From contig BQUP01000002.1 in the NCBI GenBank assembly GCA_022835595.1, positions 868,001-932,000 on the forward strand: 64,000 nucleotides of DNA, given 5' to 3'. This document shows positions 1 to 10,874 of this stretch, piece after piece. The notes beneath the pieces were generated by a model. It was not told the DNA's origin. It searched no databases and worked only from the letters and a program-made list of their open reading frames with translations. This stretch comes from Cystobasidium ongulense (lineage: Eukaryota > Basidiomycota > Cystobasidiomycetes > Cystobasidiales > Cystobasidiaceae). Position numbers and translations under genes: made by a program. Position 1 is the stretch's first letter. Every line of letters starts with the position of its first letter.

Positions 1-2067
1 TCCTCCAGCTGCTTGCGAACACCCCTGACAAGTGTTTCAAGCCGAGCTCTCAGCCTAGCCTCCGTATCTTCCTTGTCGAAGGTATCCGAGCTTGGTTCCT
101 GCTTCTCGAATACTCTGGAGGGCAACTTTGTCAGTTCGCCGCTCGTACAGCATTTCACAAAGTGCGCACCTGTCCGAAAGCGACATTCCATAGGCCGACA
201 GCACGCTCGAGAAGCGATGTATGAGAATGGTCTTGATGCCAAGTGTCTTTGCGATAGAACAAGCGTGCTGACCAGCAGCTCCGCCAAACGCTGACAGAAT
301 ATGCTTCTGTGCCGCATATCCTCTCGCCTCAGTCAATGCACGGATAGGCCTAGACATAGTCTCGTTCGCAACCTTGATGAAGCCCCATGCAATCTCATCT
401 AGACTCATGTCGTTCTTGACCTGCGACTTAATTTCCTTTGCCAGTTCATCGAACGCCTGCTTTGAGGCCTCGATATCTAAAGCTGCGGAGTCCGGATCTT
501 AGTCAGCCATTGTCGCGAAATCTATACAAGATTGCTCACGTTGATCTTCTGTCTTGCCGAAGATCTTGGGGAAGTACTGAGGCAGCAAGCGTCCTAGAAG
601 TAGGTTGGCATCGGTTACAGCCAACGGTCCTCCTTTGCGATAACAAGCTGGACCAGGATGTGATCCTGCGGATTCTGGTCCGCTCACGAAGAGCCCATTT
701 CGGAAGAAGAGTCGGGAACCACCTCCAGCAGCGACGGTATCTATGGGCAAGTCAAGTTCATTGAGGTATTATTCACATCTGAGCTATCGCACTTACTGAT
801 ATCAAGCTGTGGTGATTGTATACTGATTCCTGCTGTTGTCGTCTCGAACACAATTTCGTATTCTCCAGCAAAGCGCGACACATCTGTAGATGTACCACCC
901 ATATCGAGGCCGATAACAGCCTGCTTTCTTTTCGGATCGTAGCTTGTAAGGGCGAAGCCTACGACACCACCTGCTGGTCCAGATAAAACCGAATGCAATC
1001 CACTGAATGTTTTGACATCCGTCAAGCCTCCATCAGAGCGCATGAACTCGACTCTTGTGACCTTTTCCTTCTTTCCTACTTCTCCTTTGCTTAGCTGATC
1101 CACACCCTCGCGTAAGCTGGCATCAAAGCCATTGAAGAAGCCGTCGATATAATCTTGGAGCACGGGCGTAAGGTATGCGTCTGCTGTCGAAGAGGTACCT
1201 CTGGGCACTGCCCGGATCATGGGCATGGCTGAAGAGGAGAGCGATATCTGCTTGAAGCCAACCTTCTTGGCAATGTCGCCGACTATCCGTTCGTGTTCAG
1301 GGAAAGTGTACGAATGGATGAAGACCACGGCTAATGATCGGAAGCCTTCTTCGTATAGCTTCTTAAGGTCTTCCTCCACTTGCTTCTCATCTGGTTTGCG
1401 CATAATACGCACTGCTTCTCCCGATAGACCTTGAACGATATCGTCATGTTCACCCTCTTCACCATCATAACCTCGAGTAACTTTGCCTTTATCGTCAAAC
1501 TTGACTTCTCGTTCTTCTCGGCGTGGGTCGGAGGTATATCCCATCAAAGTGACGCGCTCGTCAACCTCGATGACCTTCTTGTAGAGAACCTCCGGCTTCT
1601 GTATGTTTAAAGCGAAGATGTCTGGTCGCGCCTATATTGTGGCACTTGTCAATATTTGGGAAGCCATAAGCTTGTACGGCAGCCTGACATACTTGATTAC
1701 CAATGACTAGCAGATCTTTGAAGCCTTTAGTAGTAAGCAATGCCAGTTTAGCGCCTTTACGTTCGAGCAGAGCATTTGTAGCGACGGTCGTGGAAAGCCG
1801 AATAGTGCCTATCTTCTCGGTAGTGAACTTCTCGTCTCTGGGAATCTTCTTCTCGAGGACTTGCTCAAGGACACGTCTGATACCTTCACGTGGAGCGTCT
1901 TCGTAGTTGCCAGGATCTTGCGAAAGAAGCTTGATGATCAGTTCCTCTCTTGCGCCGCCTTCTTCGTCGCTCTTGTTAGATGCCGAAGGATAGGATGCAT
2001 ACACGTCGGTGAAAGTGCCGCCCCGGTCGACGGAGATGTGCATAGAGTGATCTGGAATGGCAGGCAT
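1..2067 (-). CDS. OXP1: 5-oxoprolinase (ATP-hydrolysing), N-terminal and middle part; 3' end outside window
   Basis: ATP-dependent opening of 5-oxo-L-proline to L-glutamate in the gamma-glutamyl (glutathione) cycle, a cytosolic enzyme. The start [20 protein letters not shown] carries the hydantoinase/oxoprolinase N-terminal ATP-binding DRGGTFTD motif. Further on come [15 protein letters not shown], the second nucleotide-binding motif [16 protein letters not shown] and the conserved [23 protein letters not shown] and FGGAAGQHA blocks. Four introns are visible, near 1632-1697, 725-795, 482-549 and 115-170. The one near 482-549 removes what would otherwise be an in-frame stop and restores [12 protein letters not shown], the expected family sequence. 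The family protein is about 1,300 residues, so roughly the C-terminal HyuB-like half lies beyond base 1. No operon context applies. Confidence 0.93.
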
Positions 2068-2541
2068 TTCGATATCTTGTGTGAGACGAAGGGACTGAGG
2101 AGGATGCCGTAGCTGCTTCTAGCTATGAGCAGCTCGCCGCTTATAACGTGATCGAGGCTCGAGGTAAAGCGGAAGTCCGAGCTGTTCTGCTTGTCAATAG
2201 CACGACTGTTCGGACTTGCAAGACTTGGGTTGGTAGACGCAGTAGTAGTGATGTGCTGAGAGAGTACTGCTCCATCCTCAAGGCTCCCCTCGAATCCGAG
2301 GGCGGCAGCAGGCAGCCGCCTTCAGATAATCCGCGTCGATTTCCGCGCAGCCTTATCTCTTTTGACTTCAAGACTAGCGGAAGGCGTGACTTACGTGGTC
2401 AAGCAAGTTACTACTCTTTTACACAAACTATGATACAGAGCTCGGCAGGGAAAATCGTCCACCGAGTCTCAAGCCTACAACGAACGAATCGTGTCATACG
2501 AATACGCGAAAAGCCCTTCTCCGCCTAGTACCTATGCTGCG
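2068..2541. other. Intergenic, no gene seen
   Basis: This is the upstream region of the 5-oxoprolinase gene and the 3' flank of the membrane SGNH-like gene, both on the minus strand. Short open frames here (for example 2141-2371) show no family resemblance and I take them as chance. Confidence 0.6.
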
Positions 2542-4560
2542 TCAATGCTGAAAACCAGTCCGCTTTCTCGAAAGCAGAGCACGATGCATGTAATGCAAGA
2601 AAGCCTTGTTGTGCACTACACCACCTGGTATATTCTTCGGATGAACGTCGTCGGAAAATCCTTCTACGGTGGTAACAAATGTCAGACAACCAACTCTGGT
2701 CTGCAGTTATGTCGAACACTGTCAACATACCTTGATAACCTTCAAAGTGCAGCCCAAAGTCATGTATCTCAAGGCCCTTCTGCTGTGCGAAATACTCCTG
2801 CAAGTTTCGAATCTGATGCACTCTCATATCGCTAAAGAAGTTCTGGAAGGACTGCGTAGCTCCAGGATTCTTATGCCAGTAGCCTGCACGCAAAGAGGCC
2901 GATTCAGCTAGAAATCCTCATTGACGACTCTTCCACATGCCATGTTTACTCACGAGCCTCAGCGCCTGCCGCCGAAGCGCGCTGCATCTTTCGCATCACA
3001 ATCGGCGCACCAGGCCATGCTTTCTGGATTGTTGCATACAGTGTCTCCATCCTCATCAACCACCATTGCATATCATCTTGCGTCAAAGGAGTCGATGTGG
3101 ATATGTTCGCTGCGACGGAACGACGCCCAAAGTAGGCCAGGTCCCATACTGCATACATAGAGACGATCAGCCCGGCCCAATACGTAAGAAGATGGAGAAG
3201 GACAGGCACGACTCACGGCCAGATTGCAGCGATATAGCTGATACTGGGTGAACTAGCTGGTCTGTATAAGGTTTGCACAGCTGCTCTATCCGATATTCCG
3301 CGCGATCTATAGACAGTGGAAAAGTAAGTATTGATCCCCATGCTTAGTATTGAAGGTATGACTAACCAATTTCCGTATCTGGCTTATTAGGAGCGAGCAG
3401 GGTTCTCGAGTCATCCTACAAAGTTCGCAAATTGTTAGCCTCAGCCTGAAGGGAAACGCATCTGGAAAAACACTCACAAAGCCGAATAAAAAGCAGTTCG
3501 TAATCAACGCGTCAACCGGCTGTGGTAATGTCAATTGATGCGGTAAATAAGCTGGATCCACGCCGTTATCAAGGTGTTTCCAATGTTCCGTATCGTATGC
3601 TTTATCCCATTGGGCAATATTGATGTTAGCACCTAGGTTTTCCGCCATAAACTTCAGACCATTGCGGTCTACACTATCTCCTATGATAAGAATTGTGGTC
3701 TTCTTGAATGGCTCAAGTAGGGTTTGTGGCGATAGAGGACGAGCAGCGATTGGTGACTTGTGATGGTGGTGACCATGCCTCGACTTGGCACCATGTCCCT
3801 TCAAATTCCACCTGAAGACATGGGACGCTTGACGTTCTCCCTCTGCTGCAAAGACTTTCGAAGGCAAATCGGAATCCTGGCCCGCTTTCTTCGTGATTGG
3901 AAGGGCTTCAGCGCTGTCACCAGATACTGCAGCCTTGACGACGCGGAGCCAATTAATAGGTGATGGCAACGATTGATCTAGAGGGACCCAATCTGCTTCT
4001 AAAGGTTTGGAAGGGTCGAATATCAGATTACCAGGAGCATTGTATGCATCCGGTGGTGTGTAGTCGAGCTCTGTGTCGTCACTATGAAAAGATCTGAAGA
4101 GAGGGTGATTGAATGTGGAAATGCGGTAAGACCTGGAAATACAATGAAGAAGAGGAGGATGAGGTAAGCTATCTAGGTATTGTAAAAAAACTCTCTTGAC
4201 GTCGGGACTCACTCTAGCGAAGAGGCAGTACTAAATATGCCCGTGATCTCCAGCATTATCAGCGCAAGAAGAAGAGTAATAGCCACAGCGGGCCACACAT
4301 AGCGAGATTGTCTCTGCATTTTCGCCAATGCCAGGCCGGTCTTAATGAGTTGCTGGAAGTCCGTTGACTGTGCTCTTCGCAACACCGGCTGTGATCCTGC
4401 TCTCGCGCTGTATGGGTCTAAACGGTTTTGGTGGCGGACTTGCAGGGCGACTTGCAACTTTTACGGAACGGAATGGATTGGTGAAACAGGACACAAGGAA
4501 GTGAAAGCGTACGGATCCTGTTGAAATATTGTATGCGTCAGTTAATGCAGCTTGCTCCAT
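2542..4560 (-). CDS. Type II membrane SGNH-like protein with GDS and DxxH motifs
   Basis: Predicted lumenal or extracytoplasmic SGNH/PC-esterase-type enzyme, possibly acting on glycans, although the substrate cannot be read from sequence. The first exon encodes MEQAALTDAYNISTGS and is joined to a second exon that ends in one transmembrane helix (WPAVAITLLLALIMLEITG, about residues 70-90), giving a signal-anchor topology. A block-I motif ILIIGDSVDRN lies near residue 210, and the last exon contains FSDDVHPK, the DxxH dyad expected at the C-terminus of this fold. Six introns join in frame, with the terminal one near 2665-2730 moving the end to the TGA at 2542. Plant TBL/PMR5 O-acetyltransferases and the Cas1 acyltransferases share the GDS...DxxH arrangement; membership in either is inference. 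A His-rich GHHHHKSP linker precedes the GDS block. Confidence 0.72.
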
Positions 4561-7500
4561 GTTCTATATGTAGTGTTGCGGACGCAAAGCGCCAAACTTG
4601 AATTATTGCGCAGGCAACTTACCGAGCCTATCTACCTTTGGAATAGCGCACCGCAATAAATAACTTGCTGAGAAGCGGTGGGCCTTGTAATGACTTTGAT
4701 GATCGTGGAGGCTATCGTAGCGCGACTAGCATATTACAGATGTCGTATCTAGTGTAGTAGTAAGACGCCCGCGGTTCGAGGTTGACCGATTATTGTAGGG
4801 TAATTAGTAGTGGAAAGAAGGTGTGGTATAAGTTGCTAGGAAGGGATGCAAGAGAGGAGATCATCTGCCCGTCACTCTTGTCGCCTGAAGTAGCTCAAAT
4901 CAATTCACAATTGCCGTCCAGCTAGTCTTGCGGCGAATCACTTCCAATTTTATTGCCGGGTCGTAAAAAGGTCGATATTCGCCTGGGACTGAACTGCTAT
5001 AGATGGCTCTCGACCCTGTCGCAACAAAGTAGACTATCGGCCAGGCATCAGAATTCCCCCTTGCACACACGTTTTCGGAAGTAGCACTTGCAAGACAGCG
5101 GGGTGGCAGAGTCATAGGTGCATAGATTCCTCAGGCAAACGGCAGGGCGTGCTCTGACAAGCACTACATATGATCCTGATAGTTGGTTCCTCCGATCACT
5201 GGCAGCTTGTCGGAAGCAGATGGTCGGTCCAGCCGGCCGGCGAGCTACAACGACTGCATGGCTACCTATCGCAAGTATCGAAGGGTGCGAAGGGCCATGC
5301 AAGTCATGATAGTTCTGCTTGTGACAGCGTCGGCATTCGGTAATGGTACGCTACAGCATCACCACAGAGAGCACAGGCTTGAAGAAATGATAGAGAAACA
5401 GGGATGATCGGGATGTCGTTTTAGAGATTTGATAGCTTGCTGAGGACAGCAAGAGCTGGGAAGCGTGTCTATATAGTCATCTCGTTGATTAAGGTCAACA
5501 TTGTCATGGCTAGTTTAGCAGCAGCCTAGCTCGTGCATGCGAGTTGGTGGCTCGTCAGTGACAGCCAGCGAAGTTACTTTGCAGCAACCTCAGCCTGTAC
5601 GGACATCAGCAGGGACTGGCTCAGGAGTATCTGTTATCGATGCCATGCGCCTGAGTGATATCCTAGTCCGCCTTCAGTCGAGCAAGCCAGTCATAGTCAG
5701 CTCGGTGCCTTGGGCTATCTGATATGCAGGCGATCAAGACCGGCGGAACCGCCGAGCCGCCGGAGTCTGCCAGTCACGTGACCGTCTACCGGATATGCAG
5801 CCGTGAGAAAGAAAGTGACAGGATTCGAAGGGCAAGGAAGCTTGCAAGATCTGCGAAGGATACCAGTCTGAAGCATACTGATGGAAAGCTGTGTATCCCC
5901 TGAGAGGGATGCTCTGCCCAGTCGTCCGTTTTGTAACTTCCTTACACCTACTACGCGCCCGCCCACGCTCGACGCGCTTCGGCTTGAGCTTTGGTAGTGT
6001 TATTGAACAATACAACAATGAACACTACTGAAGCTCTTCTCTTTGTAGACTTCTTCAGCACTCTCCTTACCGTCCAGTGACACGCTTTTCTTTGCATTGG
6101 CTACGGCTGTCCGGCCATCGCACAACACTCGAAAGTCAAAATCCGGTGGTCAGTTTGTAGCGCGGCGGCAAAGGTGCAGCAGAAGAACGAGAGAAGGAAG
6201 GGTGATAACGCTGCAGCAGGTGGATAGGCAGCGAGCAAGAGGACGTGTAAAGAGATTTCAACGGATGCAGACGCCTAACTCTCTGCTTGTTACTGATCTC
6301 AGCTACAAAGACACAAAGACGTCTGCTTCTTCACTGCCAAATTCGAACGCGACTCTGAAGACTATACCGTTTTACGACGTGGTGACATTTGGAACAACCA
6401 CAAGGGAAGAAGGAAGAAGAGGCCAGCTTTCACATAGACGAAGCTTTACGACCGTCGGTGCACTGCTCTAGACCTACTTCAACCAGCAAGAACAGCCTCG
6501 CAGCTGAAGTGTGCAAGCTTCAAAGGTGAGCAGCAGGCTTCTTCGCATTCTCGACTTCCACTTCTTCGCCGCGATCATCGGCAGCATAGGAAAGTGGTGG
6601 TGATGATAATGGGAAAGAACTAGCAAGGCAATGAATGGATGGCTGGATGGACAGATGGACACCCTAGACGCTGTCCATCGCTCACTCACCCACATCCCGC
6701 TGGTCCAGCCCTACCTTTGTCCCCACGCTACGCTTATCGCCATCACCGTTTCCCACCTATGTTCCCTATGAAGAAGCCGTATGCTGACACTCGCTGAATC
6801 TCACCTCGCAACCACCATCCATGTTCCTTGAACATTCACAACCATCTATAACTTCTCGCCTTGCTTTTGGAAATCTTCCTCACTTGTCCAACATCCGTCT
6901 ACAAAGGCAATCGAAAAAGAAAGCACGCGACGACGCGAAGACTTGCAAGATTCGCTCAACGCGGCCTGATACTGGTGTTATCGACAGAAGAACCGACTGT
7001 AGTCGTATTCCTCAGGGTAAGCTTCTCTTGCCATTTCAGTTATCGCGCTCCTTCCACTCTTCTCCTCCCTGCCTGCCTTGTTCATCGGCTCGGCTTCCAC
7101 ACACCTCGACTCTCGACCATGCTCAAAGATATCTCGAGTACTTCAAGACAAATTGCTGCTTCTTTGAATCAGGGAAGAGCGTGGTCCACCTGTGACAAGA
7201 GATGTACCACTGCCATCTAACATCTCCTATCAGCGCCACCAAAAGGCACCCAAGCTTCAATCTGCGATTGAAATCAGACTGAGTAGGAGCGTGGGAATAC
7301 CTTTGCAATTTGCAAAGGTACTCTGCCACTCCACCGACCTGAGATTGCAATTATGCTTGAGCAAGGGATCTTGGGAGAAACCGCAGACCTCAGGGAGATT
7401 CGTAGAAACACCAACAAGGCCTTGGGGACTCCCTATTTGTGCCTGACCCTTGTCAGTTGCGTACGAAATCGTTTCCAGCAGAATAGCCCCTGCCTTCCCC

Positions 7501-7837
7501 TTCGATCCACTTCTTAGAGCATATGCCCCAACTTAGCAATCACTTCTTCTGCCTGTTCCACACTTTCCAATCTATTTGAATCAAGAATCGTGTTGCCAAA
7601 ATGCTTATATACTGACCTTTTCGCCTTCTGGCTGGCTTGCTACAGTCACCTTGCAGGACAAGCCTTTAAGATACCATATACTGTCCGCCTTCTTAGACTG
7701 GTCACGACTCGACTCATTACGACCGCCATATTATACATAAAAGAAGGCCATCACGAAGATTTTTTACGAAAACCAGTAGTCACCTCGGACCAATATCACT
7801 TGATTTATTCATAACATACCATCCGAAAAAATACGCA
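4561..7837. other. Long region without a convincing gene
   Basis: About 3.3 kb separate two divergently transcribed genes. Only short, compositionally random frames occur. One weak candidate is a 49-residue frame at 5258-5407 (+) beginning MATYRKYRRVRRAMQ, with a hydrophobic run MQVMIVLLVTASAFG. The last kilobase is pyrimidine-rich and holds intron-like pieces, for example an acceptor TCTAACATCTCCTATCAG ending at about 7234, so a long spliced 5' UTR or undetected upstream exons of the PX-PB1 gene are possible. An ATG at 7119 opens MLKDISSTSRQIAAS, which recalls the MLK start of Bem1-type proteins, but no SH3 domain follows. Confidence 0.5.
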
Positions 7838-10365
7838 ATGGTCGTAATCAAGGACGCCACTGTTCCCCATTATTCCAAGCATAATGGAAAAGTGGTATTT
7901 GCTGTGAGGGTATGCCCTGCGAATAATTCGACAGAGCCGTACACTGTCTATAGACGATGGGACGAGTTTCTAGACCTGAGTGCAAAGTGAGTGTCCATCG
8001 CGCTGTCGGAGAATGACAAATGATGAATAGGTTACATTTGCTAATCTTTGTTTTCTTGTTCGCATCGCATAGACTCGCCAATGTCTTCCCAAGCGCATCG
8101 CCAGATCCAAATGATCCATCCACAATATTCCGTCGTATTCCACGTTTATCCCGTAAAGTAACATTATTTGCAACATCGTCAACTCATTCAAACCGTAAAG
8201 ACGAATTAGATCTATTCGTAAGACATTTAATTAATTTACCAAAAGCAGTCACTTCTTTCCCAATAGTAAGAGATTTCTTCAGCATCAAGATGAACGGATT
8301 AGATGGGAGACAGCCGCCTTCCCCCACTACTTCCCCTTCACCTAGTCAATCTTCTCAATTTGAGACTTTCATCACAAATCAGACTCGCTCTGAAGTCTTT
8401 CTCCAAAATAGTATCTTGACCGCTCGAAATGGGAAGCAACCAGAGCAATGGGTGCAGCAGCAACCTCAAGTGCTAAAGAAGAAATCCAGTAAGCAACTAC
8501 TACTACAATCGTCTCGGATAGACGAACCGGTAGTGCAAGCGAGGTCATTCAGACCGACTTTGGCCGCTAAACGATCAACGCCAGATCTGCGACGATTCGT
8601 CGCGAGCTCTTCGAAGGACATCTTCGCTTCATCTTCGGAAGAAGAACTCCCTGCACCGCCGTTACCAAAGTCTCAGTATTCTACGTTGGACAAGTTCGCC
8701 TTCCCACCGAGAAGAGCTCCGATTTGCCCGCCTTCGAGTCGGGCACCTGAACCCCTTGTGTCTGCGTCTCCTGCCGGTCCACCGTCTTCAAGGCCATCGA
8801 CACGCGAAAGTTATGTCTCTTCTATGGCCATGTCATCTCCGTTATCGATGGCGAGCGATACAGCATCCATGTGCACGGAAAGCACCGTCCGACCTGGCAG
8901 AGCAGGCTCAGCATCACGCATGGCATCACCTATGTCCTTTGTTTCCGTTACGACGAGCGATGATTCAGGTCGCTCTACTCCTATGCGAGCGTTAGGCTCG
9001 CCAGCTGCTATTACTCGACCGTGTCAAGGCTCAAAGACTAGCAATGAACCCGCGTTGAGCTTGAGGCATTTCCGTTCTCTACAGGACATTCGCAACGTCC
9101 TCGCGCCTCATCCTCATCTTCCTATGCTCGATCTCAGTAACCAGCCTACGTATACCTGCGCTTCAGGACCTTCATCTGCAAATTCTACGCCTCCTCAAAC
9201 ACCTTTATCAGCGTCTGTAGCTTCTTTCGTGTCTCCAAAGCAGTCACAGGGGTCCTCGCAAGGCATGACAAGAAGCCGGTCAGACTCGAAAATCTTGTTA
9301 ATGGCTACATTGCCCTCCCTTGCTGAAGACGAAGTTGTGTCCCCTACCTCTGCGCCTTTGACGAGAACACCTAGTGTAGGACGCAGGAAGGGATCAGGCT
9401 CAACTGCTCCAGGCATGTCTAGGTCTTTCTCGGCAGATTCTGTCACACCAGGTTCGTATCCCGCCCGCAGAGCTTCATCAAATAGCATACGTCGAATGCA
9501 ACAGAATCTCGCCATGACACCTACCAGTCAACATCAAGCTTCTTCTTCCATCTCAAGTCTAGCAAGTACCGATAGTGGAAGTAGCATGTCATTATCGCGT
9601 TCTCAAATCTCTGCTTCCTCTGCTGGTCTAGGATTAGACTTTTCTTCTTCCTCAAGGGAATCTTTCGATTTTTCAGATCATACATCATCAAATTTAAATT
9701 CGCCAGATTCTTCTTTGATTGTTCATTCTCCTATTACTCCAGTTTCTGTTTCGGTCTTGGATAAATCAGATCCATTTGATAAACTGTTCCATCAACAACA
9801 GAATGATCTGCTTCAAAATGGATTATATGGTGGTAGTTATACAGGTCAAAATACGCCTCCTCCTCTGCCTTTCTTCCCTACTCCAGCAGCCTATGATCAA
9901 ATGCAACAGATATCAGCTCAATCTCGTCGAAATTCAGCTGCTCACAGAAGACGTGCAAGTTCACTTCATCAGCCTGTATTGGAGACTATACTAGGTTCTC
10001 CAGTGATGGGATCAGACTTGCAAGAATTACCTCCTATGATCAATCTTAAAGTGCGGACGGAGACTACGAATTTTATGATTAAAATAGCGAAATCTGCTTC
10101 ACTGAAGGACGTAAAGGAGAAAATTGCCATCAAAATTCAATCTTCAGGCGCTGTGGTACTAGGCCATGCTTTCGGATTGGCTGTCTTGGCTACTGTCAAC
10201 CCGTCATCTTCCGAGACAACCTCCAAGGGTTCAAAGGTAGTAGATAGCAAGACCTTTCCCCCGGCGGACGCGGCGTATCAGCAGGCTCAGCTGGACGATG
10301 AAGAAGACTGGAAGTTGGCCGTATCCTCAGCTTCATCTAAGATCACTCTCCAGGTCACAGGATAG
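7838..10365 (+). CDS. PX and PB1 domain protein, Bem1/Scd2-like
   Basis: Probable cell-polarity scaffold that binds phosphoinositides through PX and a Cdc24-type partner through PB1. It has two exons (7838-7986 and 8073-10365), about 813 residues. The PX domain covers roughly residues 1-125, starting MVVIKDATVPHYSKHNGKVV, with the basic YRRWDEFLDL motif, the ANVFPSASPDP proline segment and FPIVRDFFSIK at its end. The middle, about 570 residues, is Ser/Pro-rich and probably disordered and phosphorylated (many SP/TP sites). The C-terminus is PB1-like: INLKVRTETTNFMIKIAK with the basic lysine, then DEEDWKLAV, then ITLQV. Bem1 and Scd2 also carry two N-terminal SH3 domains, and none is visible here. 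Either the 5' exons are missed or the protein lacks them. Confidence 0.8.
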
Positions 10366-10874
10366 ACACTGAGCTCAGTATATTCGAGCACGTAACTAGG
10401 TGCATAGCAACTTCAAGTCAAAAACGCAATTGGAAACGACCCTCCTGCTTCGCTGGTTTATAGCCTTGTTTCACAGACTCTCACGACCGCTTTCAAACGA
10501 ACACATTCAGTATTCGATAGTCAATGTATATGAAATTCTGGCAATTGTTGATATTACTACTCACCCTTAGGCTTCTCAAAACTGTTCAGTCACGGTAAAT
10601 TAGTTTTCTTTCCCACGGTGCTTTTATATAGAATTAAACGATCACTTTCGCTTATAGTAACGAATTTCTAGCAGATGATATTACGGTTGGATGTTTATAG
10701 TATAATACAGGTACACGGGGTCACGCCTTTGGTTGTCGGCATAGTTTGTGCAAAGCAATATACTTTCGTTTTCTTGTCCTTTCCAGTACTACTCTGAAAG
10801 CCACTTATTCTCTGAAGAAAGCCACTTATTCTCTGATCTATCGTGCACGGCCGACTTTACACTTATACGACAAG
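10366..10874. other. Convergent 3' intergenic region
   Basis: AT-rich region between two convergent genes. It holds the short tandem repeat described separately. No gene is seen. Confidence 0.6.
10796..10836. repeat. Tandem pair of 20-nt direct repeats
   Basis: The 20-base unit GAAAGCCACTTATTCTCTGA occurs at 10796-10815 and again at 10817-10836, identical and 21 bases apart. It lies in the 3' intergenic space between convergent genes. It is probably a replication-slippage duplication, and no function is implied. Confidence 0.9.

Noticed and set aside
482-549. Apparent in-frame stop in the 5-oxoprolinase frame
   Set aside because: A donor CAAC/GTGAGC and an acceptor CCGCAG flank it. Splicing gives [12 protein letters not shown], the expected sequence, so it is an intron, not a broken gene.
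4770-4795. GGTTCGAGGTTGACC resembling a tRNA B box
   Set aside because: No pairing acceptor or anticodon arm surrounds it, so it is not a tRNA.
5258-5407. Small putative membrane protein MATYRKYRRVRRAMQ
   Set aside because: One short hydrophobic stretch and nothing more. Compared with small mitochondrial assembly factors such as Pet117 and saw no match.
6097-6471. 124-residue plus-strand frame rich in Arg and Thr
   Set aside because: Composition looks random, there is no hydrophobic core pattern, and it lies in the pyrimidine-rich upstream region of the PX-PB1 gene.
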